From: Protula sp. h YS-2021
Taxonomy: Eukaryota > Annelida > Polychaeta > Sabellida > Serpulidae
Direction: 5' to 3'
Assembly (NCBI GenBank): GCA_949752745.1
Contig: OX457024.1
Coordinates: 111,604,104 to 111,668,103 of the forward strand
DNA: 64,000 nt
This document shows, piece after piece, positions 24,535 through 35,443 of the stretch. The notes under the pieces were generated by a model. The model was not told the DNA's origin. It worked only from the letters and a program-made list of their open reading frames with translations, and ran no database searches. The translations under genes and the position numbers were made by a program. Positions within the stretch are counted from its first letter, which is position 1. Each line of letters opens with the position of its first letter.

Positions 24535-26640
24535 CCGGTTCACAGCCCTAATGAACATAAACTGAACCATAGGTGTGAATTTTATCAAGTGGGTTTATTT
24601 TTTTTTGTCTGCACATCAGTCACATTCCATCATTATTGATGGAAATATTGTACATATCGTAGAACAGGAGCCTTACCTCCCCCCTCCCCCCCCCCCCCAC
24701 AACACACAACATCTATACCGCAGCACAGGAGGAGCCCTTAGGAAATGACTACACAGCGATTGCTCTAAAAGAATTTGACCCTCAATACTGGACTGACACA
24801 TATTACTCTTTAACCAACTGTTCAATTACCTATCGCTTTTTTTTGGTACATGCCGCTGAAGCCAATTCCTGTCATTGCTCAAGTGATATCATTGGGTCAA
24901 TTTGCTTGTAACCAATGATATCATTTGGTCAAGTGATTGATTTTAAAAACAATCACTGACCCAAACATGTACCACCCGAAAGAATCCCATCATGTAAACA
25001 AGCAGATCTTCCTGCGCGAAACTTTTCAGTGTGTCAAAAAAATGGCCTCAAAAGTTATCAGCATAACAAATGCGAAAACGAAAGCGTAGCTCTGCATGAG
25101 AACCTGGCAAGTTTGGAGTTAGACACAGCATTGTACAAATGATATCACTCGTACAATTACCTTGTTCTGATAAGAATGGGTTAAGCGAAAATTGAAGTAA
25201 TGATCTCATTCGTGCAACTGCTTTGGCAGAAAAAATTTCAGAAAATGTTTATATTCCCATATGATTGCTCGTGAAACACAATGTTATGAATTGTTTTAAA
25301 ACAATCAGTCGACCCAATATTATTGGTTTAGTTCTATTGTAAACATCAAATAAACCAAACAATCAGCCCTCCTCCTTTTTTTACTTTAAGATTTTTAATT
25401 GATAATTTTTGGTAAGGGTTTGAGCGAGTCATCTGATTCGTTCAAAACATTATCCGATCAAATGATATCATTTGATGTGATATATCTGATAATCATTTGT
25501 TATCATATATATATATGTATAGGAAATGGAATGTCCAACTGGTAATGACCCATTCAACATTGAAATCACTACTGCTCTTTTCAAACATTTATAACTCCTG
25601 TTCATCCATTTTTTTTTTATTCCAGGATTATCCCCCCCCCCTCACCCCCTCCCCGAAAATTCCGGATCCGCCATTGCAGAATTAGTATATGAACAGAAAT
25701 GAAATGGCAAGATTTATTCATTTTTTTCTGCCTGTCAAAAATCTGCCCCACAGGCATAATTAACGATATCATTTGGTCAGGTCATATTCTTATTAAATGA
25801 TATCATCTTTTCATGCAATAATGTTCTGAACAAATGAACGAATGATATTTGGTCAAGTAATGCTTTGAACGAATGCTATTATGTTAACAGCTTATGATTA
25901 TGATCAAGAGCATTTGCAAAAAAAAAAAAAAAAAAAAAAAAAACAAGCGATAATACAAGATTAAAACTTAAACATACTATCTATCCAAAAATGTATGTTT
26001 CAGTAATTTTTAAATAAATACAGTTTTAATTACTTTAATTAGAATTTGTAGGAGTTTGTTTAAACATTGTGTAAAAATTATGGTATATCTGAGCTGGACT
26101 GCATGAACCGAGACACAGTCTTCATTTATCAAAAAAAAAAAAAAAAAAAACGCGAGATACAAATAGAAAAGACAAATAGATGTTATAATAGTGTTTCTTT
26201 ACTTTTCTTTGCACAAGTACGCTTTCACAGCAGTGTTTTTTTTTTTTTTTGGTAAAAATTTCATACAAAACAAGTGGGTATTTGTGAAACACGAGCAGGC
26301 CCCAACCGCCCCCAAATTCAAAGGGGTATAAAGCGATGACAGACAGACGGACGAACGGACACCCCAAACCTATAGGCCCCAATCCGAAGGGTTGGGGCCT
26401 GACAAAAACTGAACAAAACATCCACAACAGTTAAATGTACACAAACGAAATCGATCTGTGTTTTTGTTTTGACAGCGGCAACATACAAGGTACTGATATG
26501 AATTGGTCGCAACACATGCCACGGTGATAATAAGCTAAATCTCACTTTTGGTGCTCCGAATAAAATGCGCAAAAAATTCTGCGTTTCGAATACAAACTGA
26601 CCGCGTAAAACATGAAAGAAATGACGGCCATTTCTATTAC
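24535..26640. other. Non-coding, AT-rich; recurrent ATGATATCAT palindromes
   Basis: No gene or MCM5 exon is recognised. The motif ATGATATCATTTGGTCA or a close variant occurs about seven times between 24880 and 25860. Poly(A) of ~23 bases lies at 25920 and two other A or T runs at 26131 and 26236. A GACAGACGGACGAACGGAC tract lies at 26340. Confidence 0.5.
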
Positions 26641-27010
26641 AGGAAATTGTGACCCTTTCTGTACTATGAAGATGGAAAAGGTACGCTGGACCTACCATAG
26701 TTCCTATAACAGAACGCCAATTTTCGAGACTCTTGATCTTTCGGTGTACGTTCCAGGACACAGAGGTTCGAACTAGCAGGTTCTTTAAAAAGCACACCGA
26801 GATGTACCCTGGGGAGTAATGGAGGATTCGATATCCTGAACACATATATATTTCTCAGTAAAAAAATTGTTATCCGACTATAAAAACTGTGCGCCATAAT
26901 TTATAATGGGCGATTTATGTCATCCACCTTCTCTAAAATAACGCCATTGGTCCCAGTCGTGCACCGAGATTGGCAAAATTGACAGCAATCTCATTCTATT
27001 ACAGGAATAG
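26640..27010 (-). repeat. Dispersed repeat, inverted copy of 28760-29190
   Basis: The reverse complement of this stretch matches 28760-29190 over shared blocks such as GGCGTTATTTTAGA, TATAAATTATGGCGCACA, GGATATCGAATCC and GTGACCCTTTCTGT. The frames open across it are not conserved between the copies. Confidence 0.75.
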
Positions 27011-27014
27011 CTAT

Positions 27015-27135
27015 CAAAGAGGGATTTGGTCGATTCGGCCCAAAACCACTTCGGCCCAATTTGGATGATTCGGCCCAGGATTTTTTTCACCTGACCGGTT
27101 AGGCCCAAATTGGATGATTCGGCCCAATGTTTCTG
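27015..27135. repeat. Short minisatellite, TTCGGCCCAA type
   Basis: Five imperfect copies of a ~20-25-bp unit containing TTGGATGATTCGGCCCA. Confidence 0.75.
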
Positions 27136-27774
27136 GAGATATTCTCATAAAAGTTCTTTGACTTCCAATGAGTAAGTTCAATGTGAGCTGCACATTACTT
27201 TTTCACACACCATAATTTGTGCGTGTGCAAAAGATATATTAACAAGAATGTACTGCTATTATTAATGTACATGAAAAAACTATTTCAACAACAACTACTT
27301 AGCCTCAGCTAGTGATCCACACAGATATCATTAATCCGCCCATTATTTTGTTACCCTTTTATTATATTATGAAAGACAGGACTCATTTCAATTGTTTTAA
27401 GACTTCTCCGGTATATGAAGTGTAACTGACCTAACATGTCAGTGTAATTAAGTTTTCCGATTTATATGTCATTAAAAACAAAACACCGTATTTATGGTCC
27501 CAATGAGTATATTATTTCAAATCTGTCGGTGGAACAAGGACAGAATTATGAGTATTATTCACTGTGATAGTACAAGTTATTGCTGTTGTAAAAAAAGTCA
27601 CTGCTAAAGTTTCCTGTGGCTGTGCATATAAACAGTATTGTGGTGTATAAAACTGTACAGTTAAAATGTCTGTCGATCGACAATATCAAGTTCTAATACA
27701 ACGAAAGTAGTTGCTGAGGTTTTCCCGTTTGTTTATGAAGCCGTTCATGTCAACAGAACTGTGGTGTGTAAAAC

Positions 27775-28570
27775 GGGTCTAGGACAGAACCCCCCGGGAC
27801 CGAACCCCCCCGACCAAACCCCCCGGGACCGAACCCCCCGCGCGCATAACCCCCCGTGCCAAAACCCCCCGATCGGACCAAACCCCCCCTCTCAAAAAGC
27901 CAATATAATATGTCAAATTTAAACACACGTTTATTGAATCATGATTTTATAACTTGAGATGTAGTTCATTTGTACAACATTTCGCAAAAGCTGTTTTACT
28001 ACGATGACTACAACTGACTAATGTCAACAGTCACTGTTTGTTTAAAACTGAACGACTCTGGGCGGGCGAACGTAAAATGTACCGATTTTCAGCAGCCAAT
28101 CATTTTTCAAATGGGTATCTCTGGAGCGTACTGATAGGCTTCTTCAGTAATATCTTGTACTTCGGACAATATTAATTGCAGTTGGCTGTTTAATTGTAAT
28201 TAAGCACAGAATGTGGACTCCTGTGATTTATAATAACAGGAATTCGTACTTCAGATGTTTTAATTGTAATCGACAAACAGACTAGATGACAAGGGTGTAA
28301 ATTGTACTTCAGATCCTGTGATTGTAAGATGACAGAATAGGACACGGCAGAAGCTGTGCAATTATGTACCTTTCATAATAAATAATCATAACGATTACAG
28401 AATATCCGATACTGCTTAAAAGTTGAAATATCATTGTTGGAGTGGGGAGGGGGGGTTTGGTCCTCTCCATATGGGGGGAGTTTTGGCACGGGGGGGTTAT
28501 GCGCGCGAGGGGTTCGGTCCCGGGGGGTTTGGTCGGGGGGGTTCGGTCCCGGGGGGTTCTGTCGGAACCC
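27775..28570. mobile_element. Mutator-like MITE, 796 bp, with ~115-bp TIRs and 9-bp TSD
   Basis: The left end (27775-27890) and right end (28441-28570) are inverted copies built of CCGAACCCCCC/GACCAAACCCCCC units. The outermost sequence is GGGTCTAGGACAGAACCCC on the left and GGGTTCCGACAGAACCCC on the right, read inward. The element is flanked by a perfect direct repeat GTGTAAAAC at 27766-27774 and 28571-28579. A related sequence near 27633 (GTGGTGTATAAAACTGTACAG) shows what the empty site looked like. The 9-bp duplication and long TIRs are typical of Mutator-like elements; the family call is inferred. No transposase is encoded. Confidence 0.85.
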
Positions 28571-28679
28571 GTGTAAAACTGCAGAGTTTCAGTGTTCGGT
28601 CGAATGCTTTTTTTCATTTTTTAATCAAAACAAAAACACGAAAAGATTGATTTTAAGTTTCATTTAACGTCCAGAAACC

Positions 28680-29560
28680 GTCAAAGGACTTGGTCCTAGA
28701 TAGTCCTAGATGACTCTTGTGGTCTTCCTATGACAGCAAGAGTCATAGTTCCTATAATAGGAAGTGCCATTGATGTCAATTTTCAAATCTCAGCGCACGA
28801 CTGGGGCCAACGGCGTTATTTTAGAAAGGGTGCATCACATACATGACCCAATTATAAATTATGGCGCACAAGTTTTGTGGTCAGATAAAAATTTTTTACT
28901 GAGAAAAATATGTATTTTCTTGAGATCAGGATATCGAATCCCTCATTATCGCCCACAACAGTGAATCCACAGTTGCAAAACCACGCTTTACTCTAGTTTG
29001 GGAGTTTCGCTGAGGTCAATAATAATGCGCCAGGGTACTTCTCAGTGTGCTTTTAAAGAAAAAGCCTGCCAGTTCGAGCCTCGGTGTCGTTGAACGTGCG
29101 CCGAAAGATCCAGAGCCTCGAAAATTGAGATCAATGGCCATTTCTATTGAAGGAACTGTGACCCTTTCTGTCCTAGGAAGATGGAAAGGGTCCGCTGGAA
29201 CTAGGTCCTAGATGACTCTGGACTCTTCCAATGAAGACTTTCTGTTCTAGGAAGACTCATGCGGTCTTCCTATGACAGCAAGTCATATAGTTCCTATAAA
29301 CAGAACTTGTCATTGATGTTAATTTTGTCAATCTCGGCGCACGACTCGGACTAATATCGTTGTTTTAAAAGAGTGCATTACATAAATGGCCCAGTTATAA
29401 CTTACGTTGCACAATTTTACGATCAAATAACAATTTTGTATTGAGTAAAAATAGATGTTTTCTTGAAATCACGATAAAGAATCCCCAATTATCACCCACA
29501 ACAGCAATGATTCTACAATTACATAACGACTTAAGTTTGGTAGTTTCGCTGTGGTTGCGA
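28680..29560 (+). repeat. Two tandem copies of a dispersed repeat
   Basis: The first copy spans about 28680-29190 and a diverged second copy about 29200-29560. Shared blocks include GGTCTTCCTATGACAGCAAG, AGTTCCTATAA, CGCACGACT and a segment ending CACCCACAACAGC. An inverted third copy lies at 26640-27010. Small frames here are not genes. Confidence 0.75.
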
Positions 29561-29663
29561 TCTTTTTATGGCCTAGGAAGAAAGAAAGGGTCCGCTGGGA
29601 CTAAGATACTGAGTAAATGTGAGAACTCGACCTACGAGGAGAAAAAATGTACTTGAAACTAAC

Positions 29664-29818
29664 CGGTATCTGTAGGTAAAATTTCCTTCGTGGAACTGCC
29701 GAATAAACTCTCGAAATTTGTTTTTAACTTGCTGCCTATTAATTTGCGATTCGTCATTTTGATCTTCTGAACCGAAGTTGTCGCTGAAGAATATTCCTGG
29801 ATCATCAAAACCTGCCAT
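29664..29818 (-). CDS. MCM5: MCM5 first coding exon
   Basis: It encodes MAGFDDPGIFFSDNFGS, then a charged segment, then NKFREFIRQFHEGNFTYRYR. This is the recognisable start of animal MCM5, whose N-terminal domain follows. The exon is 155 bp and ends CCG|GTTAGT in phase 2. No partner exon is found between here and the gap at 24534, so intron 1 is over 5 kb or the scaffold is missing exons here too. It lies on the same strand as the C-terminal exons and in the correct order, which supports one gene broken by the assembly. Paralogue or processed-copy explanations are unlikely, given the clean donor and the upstream E2F site. Confidence 0.93.
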
Positions 29819-29860
29819 TCTCGATCAGCTGCTGAAAATGCTTTTGTTTATATTTTACAA

Positions 29861-29872
29861 TTTGGCGCGAAA
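29861..29872. promoter_or_regulatory. E2F binding site in the MCM5 promoter
   Basis: TTTGGCGCGAAA matches the palindromic E2F consensus TTTSGCGCSAAA exactly. It sits about 43 bp upstream of the MCM5 start codon. MCM genes are classical E2F targets switched on at the G1/S transition, so the site fits the gene. Confidence 0.85.
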
Positions 29873-30126
29873 GTATTACCTTTAAAGTTTACTCAAATTA
29901 CGTTCAATGCTGAACGAAAAATTCTGCGGATAACAAATTGCCCGAATTACTTAGGACCACAATTTAGTTTGTTCAAATGTTTCAAATATTTCCCAAAGAC
30001 AATATGCGTGTGTTAGGAAATATAGAGTTAGCATTAAAAGTTCTTACTTTCTAAAGACTACTAAAGTCTAAAATAACTGCAATGAAAAATTTAAGTTTAA
30101 AGCACTTTGTGTAATTTAGCATTGAG
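29873..30126. other. Spacer between MCM5 promoter and Polinton-derived element
   Basis: AT-rich, with no gene recognised. It ends in ATTGAG, which forms the left target duplication of the adjoining element. Confidence 0.5.
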
Positions 30127-30434
30127 AGTAGGGGGAAAGTGGGGGTTCTAAAAAATATATAATGGGATTTCTAAAACATATATAATGGGGTTTCTAAAAC
30201 AGTGACGTCATTGTTTTAGAACCCCCATGGGGCTAGTAAAACAGTGACGTCATATAGACGTCATAAAGACGTCATATGGACGTGATATGGACGTGATATG
30301 GACGTCATATGGACGTGATATGGACGTCATATGAACGTCATATGAACGTCATAATGACGTAATAGGGATAGTGGGCAGCCATTCAAACGGGCAGCCATTC
30401 AAACGGGCAGCCGGGGCAAATGGGCCCTTTTTTT
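30127..30434 (+). repeat. Left TIR of element A
   Basis: Matches the reverse complement of 35444-35733 over nearly its whole length. Two motifs of CTAAAACATATATAATGG type come first. Then CAGTGACGTCATTG and CAGTGACGTCATAT lead into a ladder of GACGTCATAT/GACGTGATAT units. Two GGGCAGCCATTCAAAC repeats follow. A second AGTAGGGGAAAA...GGTTCTAAA stretch just inside (about 30446) looks like a partial duplicate of the terminus. Confidence 0.9.
30205..30362 (+). promoter_or_regulatory. Array of CRE/ATF-like sites in the TIR
   Basis: About 12 sites of the type GACGTCA or GACGTGA occur in ~155 bp. Several are full palindromic TGACGTCA CRE/ATF sites. From about 30266 on, the units are spaced 11 bp apart, about one helical turn, which would place bound bZIP dimers on one face of the DNA. 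The same ladder occurs in the right TIR (about 35520-35665). Function is inferred from the motif only. Confidence 0.6.
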
Positions 30435-30546
30435 ACCATGTTGTAGTAGGGGAAAAATCAGGGTTCTAAACCAACTTTTACCAATTTTGTTTTTTTACAC
30501 GTTTCAGACGATTCTATCACTTGATTGGTTGGTTGATTGTTGGAAA

Positions 30547-31361
30547 ATGGGAAGTGAAAATGTGGATAGTTATGTAGGAAAACTGCGCCCATTCAAACAT
30601 GTGTTCGAATGGCAAGCCCATTCAAAACACGTGTTCGAATGGCAAGCCCATTCGAAATCTTACAATTGGCCACAAAGTCTTAAAAGACACTTAAAGATTG
30701 CTCACACGTCAGAAGTGGATGAAGAATCGGATATGGAAAACCCTGTAAAACTACCTTTCACGGAAACTTTAGATGAGTCTTCTATGGAAAGTCAAAGCGT
30801 TAACATGGCTGAAAAGAATGCACATGCTTGTACAGAATGTGGTGCATTATGCAACAGCGAAGAAGCTTTGCTCAAACATATGGAGCAGTGTGGTGAGGAT
30901 GCTGATGACAGTAGTTCTGAAAGTGAGTCAGAAACAGACTCTGAAAGTGAGTCAGAAATAGACTCTGTTTGGCATGATATGGTTCAAGAAGTCTACGATG
31001 ACTATGATGACATATTTCAAGAAAAGGTTTCAGAATATGAAGAACAAGGACTTGAAGATGCGCGTGAAATAGCAAGTTATGACCTTCGACCCATTTATAA
31101 ACATGGACTAAACAACTGTTTGTGAGATTATTCAAATATACCCAGCGTCTAGAACAAAGCCAACATTATCAAAAGATTTCAGAGGACTTTAATTACTTTG
31201 TTGATGAAAAACATTATAAGTATTCAAAGGCACTAAAGGCGGCTATAAGGGAAAACAATGCATTCTTTGAAGAGCTACTAGATAAGGAAGAGGAGGATGA
31301 CAGCAGTGATGAAGAAAGTGGCATGGAGAGTGAACAGAGTGAAACAGATGAAGAAAAATAG
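30547..31361 (+). pseudogene. Polinton-type C2HC/acidic conserved protein, one frameshift
   Basis: From the first ATG (30547) the frame encodes a basic segment with SLKRHLKIAHTSE, a C2HC finger (HACTECGALCNSEEALLKHM, then EQC; C-x2-C-x12-H-x3-C), a Ser/Glu/Asp-rich stretch, then IDSVWHDMVQEVYDDYDD and a helical region. The first frame stops at 31125. The second (31122-31361) continues with RLFKYTQRLEQSQHYQKI and an acidic tail, so one small indel near 31120 breaks the gene. The homologue at 40390-40954 shows the same layout. A short repeat (KHVFEWQAHS twice) lies near the start. Function is unknown. AATAAA follows at 31640. Confidence 0.65.
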
Positions 31362-32009
31362 ACTTATTTGACTAAACTTTGTGATAAAGACTTTTTAAAT
31401 GTTGTAATATTTTATTAACTTAAGCGTTGTGTATTAATATATGTCTTGCTTTGCAACATATAAAGTCGTAAGGCTCCTGACACAGTTTTAATTAACCCGT
31501 AAACCATATATCATATATCGTATATTAGGTATTATAGTTAATTTTGTATTATTATGTATTATATTCAAGAATTGTATTATTATGTATCATATTCAAGTAT
31601 TGTTTTATTATATATTATATCCAAGTATTGTATGAGAAAAATAAAAAGTTGAAAAGCATCATATGTGTTTTTATTGAATATTACAAATATGTACAATTAT
31701 GATAAAAACAAAACTATTTCAAATACATATTATGTTAATACATGTGCAGATTCACAAGAAAATAACTTAAAATTTTATAACAACTGACTTCACATGAACA
31801 TAGATAATGTTAATTTCATAGTCTACATATGAAGACAATTTTATTTGAACTACATATGAAATGTACATGTCCATATGAGTCAAAGGTAAGTTTCAAGTTC
31901 TTGTCAAGCTTCAACACCTTCGCTCCAATCTTCTGCACTGAGAGTGATGAAATCACAGCATTCACTAAGCTCGTCATGCTGTTAAAACTGTATACAGTCA
32001 TCTCGCTGT

Positions 32010-32552
32010 CTACTCAACCATCTTCTGACAGTCACTGCATTGATTCAGATCGATTTTCTGAAGCATGAGATCCACTGACGTTATTTGCTTCTTCAACATT
32101 TGCCAATCGTTCAATGACAACAAAATTCCCTTCTTGGTAGGATGTAACCTCCCAGATGTATGATCCGTAATATATTCACGAATGTTAACCATCACTTTCT
32201 GTTAATATTTCGCCAATTTAATATATATTTCTCCATTAATAGGCATCATAACCGGTAAATCGTCTACACTCATCTTCTTCATGGTGGTAGCAGCTTTACG
32301 CTCTGGTTCTCGCTTCATTTTGGGCTCTGTCTTAATTTTTCGCTTTTTACACGGCGGCGTCATAGCTGGTAACTCATCTCTTTTTATCTTTCTAAGATGT
32401 GGTCGCTTTTGACGCTACTGACGTGACTTCGCCTTAGACTTTACCATGGGCATTGCCTTAGACTTTGCTGTAGGTATTGTCTCAGGCTTTACTATAAAAT
32501 TTTCTGCAGGCATTGTCATAGATGGTAGTTGTTGTTCACTCACTGAAGACAT
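32010..32552 (-). pseudogene. PC4/p15-like ssDNA-binding protein pseudogene
   Basis: The minus-strand frame is collinear over 181 codons but has two internal stops (TAG after about 43 codons, TAA after about 106). The N-terminal half is Lys/Pro-rich with repeated LPxM motifs and a basic KKRKIKTEPKMK stretch. The C-terminal half carries VNIREYITD, then HPTKKGILLSLNDW and QMLKKQI, the core of the PC4 (transcriptional coactivator p15) fold, which binds single-stranded DNA. PC4-like proteins are known from some Polinton and virus-like elements. A sense AATAAA lies at 31675-31670, about 25 bp from that of the convergent gene. Confidence 0.75.
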
Positions 32553-32782
32553 GTTCGCTCTTCAGTATCTTGATACAGAATGTGTGTTACGTCTGATGGC
32601 GGGTCCCTTTTATACTTTATAGTGAGTTGTCTTAATAAGTTTAGAAATAACTTTAACACGTTTGCCTTTGTGGCCAATTGTAAGATTTCGAACAAATGTT
32701 GCATTTATACATCCTTTCGGTTCAACCTACACTATTCAAATGATGAGAAAGTCTTTAAACATAGCTATATATACAACAACTT

Positions 32783-32876
32783 GTTGAACACCAACATGTT
32801 GAACAACATGTTGAACAACATGTTGAACAACATATTGAACAACATGTTGAACAACATGAACAACATGTTGAACCTG
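32783..32876. repeat. TTGAACAACATG minisatellite
   Basis: About seven copies of the 12-bp unit TTGAACAACATG. The core CAACATGTTG is a self-complementary palindrome, so the array can fold on itself. Confidence 0.85.
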
Positions 32877-32879
32877 GGC

Positions 32880-35430
32880 TAAAAATAGCCTGGCTTAAGG
32901 AAACTCTGCGTCTGTGTGTGTGTGAAGAGCGAGAAAGCAAAAAAAAAAAGAGTTGTTGCCTGTGTATGCCGTGATGTGTGGAGAGAGAGAGAGAGAGAGC
33001 TCTCTGCTTAAAAAAACAGTTGGAGAGCTTACAGGGAGCTGTCTGCCCGTTTTTTTCCACGTCTCCCGCGTCTTCCCGCGTCTGCCGTGGTGTGTGTATG
33101 TAGAGAGAGAGACAGAGCAAACGAGAAAGTGAGGGGAAAAAGACAACCCGTTTGCCCGTTTGAAAGAGAGAAAGAGAGACTGGGCGAAAAAAAGAGTGGC
33201 TCCTTGGTTGCGTTTGCCGTCGTGTATTATGTGTAGAGAGAGTGAAAGTGAAAGCAAAAAGAAGACTGCTCTTTTGCCCTGCTGTGGGTGTTATGTGTGT
33301 TTGGAGAGAGAGAAAGCTAAAAAAGAGTTGTTGCTTGTGTATGCCATGATGGATGGAGAGAGAGCTCTCTGTGGTTAAAAATAGCTAGGCTTAATGAAAA
33401 TCTACGTCTTTGTGTGTGTGTGTGTGTGAAGAGCGAGAAAGCAAAAAAAAAAATGATTGCCCGTTTGCCCGTCCGCCGTGGGTGTTATATGTACATAGAG
33501 AGAGTGACAGAGCAAAAGGGAAAGTGAGGGAAAAATGATTGCCCGTTTGTCCGGCTGTTGTGGAGAGACAGTGCAAAAGAGAAAATGAGTGGAAAGAAAG
33601 ACGAACCGTTTGAAAGAGAGAAAGAGAAACTGGGCGAAAAAAAGAGTGGCTCCTTGGTTGCTATGGTGTTATGTGTGTTTGAAGAGAGAGCGAAAGAGAA
33701 GGGAAAAAAGGCTGTCCGTTTGCTCACGTCTGCCGTAGGTGTTATGTGTGTTTGGAGAGCGAGAAAGCTAAAAAAAGAGTTGTTGCTTGTGTATGCCGTA
33801 ATGCATGGAGAGAGCTCTCTGTGGTTAAAAATAGCTTGGCTTAATGAAACTCTGCGTCTGTGTGTGTGTGAAGAGCGAGAAAGCAAAAAAAAAAAAAAAA
33901 AAAAAAAAAAAGACTACCCGTTTGCCCGACTGTCGTAGGTGTTATATGTGCATAGAGAGAGTGACAGAGCAAACAAGAAAGTGAGGGGAAAAAAGACAAC
34001 CCGTTTGATCGTTGGAAAGAGTGAAAGAGAAAGTGAGGGAAAAAAGAGTGGCCCCTTGGTTGCGTTTGCCGTTGTGTTATGAGAGCGAGAAAGCTGGCTT
34101 GAGAAAGGAAACGCTAAATGAGCCGTACGTGGTTGGTATATGTAGGGAGAGAGAGCGAGAAAATCGAACAAAAAAAGACTGCCCGTTCGGTGTGTGTGTG
34201 TGTGTGTGTGTGTGTCTGTGTGCCGTGGTGTGTGGAAAAAGTTGCTGTCTGCGGGGGGGGGGGGGGGGGTTCAGTCCATTAGTTGCTCTCTAGGGGGGGG
34301 GGGGTCAGTCGATTGGCTGGTTGCTTGCAGGCTTAAGTCAATATGTATGACCTAATAGGTGAGCTCTAACCATGTCTCTATGAGTCCTCTGCTTAAAAAA
34401 CAGTTGGAGAGCTTACAGGGAGCTGTCTACCCGTTTTCCCACGTCTCCCGCGTCTTCCCGCGTCTGCTGTGGTGTTATGTATGTGTGTAAAGAGACAGAG
34501 CAAAAGAGAAAGTGAGGAAAAAAATGATTGTTCGTTTGAGAGAGAGAGAGAGAAAAAAAAAGAGAAACTGGGCGAAAAAAGAATGGCTCCTTGGTTCCGT
34601 TTGCCGTGGTGTGTGTTTGGAGAGAGAGAAAGCAAAAAACAGTTGTTGCCTGTGTATCAATTAGTTGGTTGCTTGCAGGCTTCAGTCAATATGTATGACC
34701 TAATAGGTGAGCTCTAACCATGTCTCTATGAGTCCTCTACTTTAAAAAACAGTTGGAGAGCTTACAGGGAGCTGTCTACCCCTTTTTCCACGTCTTCCGC
34801 GTCTTTCCGCGTCTGCTGTGGTGTTATATGTGTATTGAGAGAGACAGAGCAAAGTGAGGGAAAAAAGACAACCCGTTTTAAAGAGAGAAAGAGAAACTGG
34901 GCGAAAAGAGAGTGACTCCTTGGTTGCGTTTGCCGTTGTGTTTGGAGAGAGAGTGAAAGAGAAAGCAAAAAAAGACTGCCCGTTAGTTCAATTAGTTGGT
35001 TGCCTGCGTGTGGAGAGAGAGCTCCCTGGGGTTAAAAATAGCTTGGCTTAAGGAAACATTGGTTGCTCATTTTTAATTGTTTTTACGGAGACCCATTAGT
35101 GATGGTGTGTGTGAAGAGAGAGAAAGCAAAAAAAAAGACTACCCGTTTGCCCGGCTGTCGTAGGTGTTATATGTGTGTGTAGAGAGAGAGACAGAGCAAA
35201 AGAGAAAGTGAGGGAAAAATGATTGCCCGTTTGTCCGGCTGTCCATTTGTCCGGCAGTCCATTTGTCCGGCTGTCCGTTTGTCCGGTTGCCGTAGGTGTT
35301 ATGTGTGTTTGGAGAGAGAGAGAAAGCCAAAAAAGAGTTGTTGCCTGTGTATGCCGTGATGGATGGAGAGAGAGAGCTCTCTGGGCTTAATGAAACTCAT
35401 TGCTTGATTAGTTTAATTACTTTTGCGATG
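32880..35430. repeat. Purine-rich compound tandem repeat inside element A
   Basis: Repeated blocks include GAGAGCGAGAAAGC, AAAAGAGTTGTTGC, GAAACTGGGCGAAAAA, GTGGCTCCTTGGTTGCGTTT, ACAGTTGGAGAGCTTACAGG and GCCCGTTTG, in shuffled order about every 200-450 bp. The plus strand is strongly purine-rich, with GA and TG microsatellites. Frames open on both strands are compositional artefacts. This filler occupies almost half of the element where autonomous Polintons carry core genes. Confidence 0.8.
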
Positions 35431-35443
35431 GCCCGGTTGATCC

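Noticed and set aside
23067..24639. Long Pro/Ser/Leu-rich plus-strand frames (156 and 263 aa)
   Set aside because: They are the antisense of the MCM5-derived minisatellite and run through the N gap.
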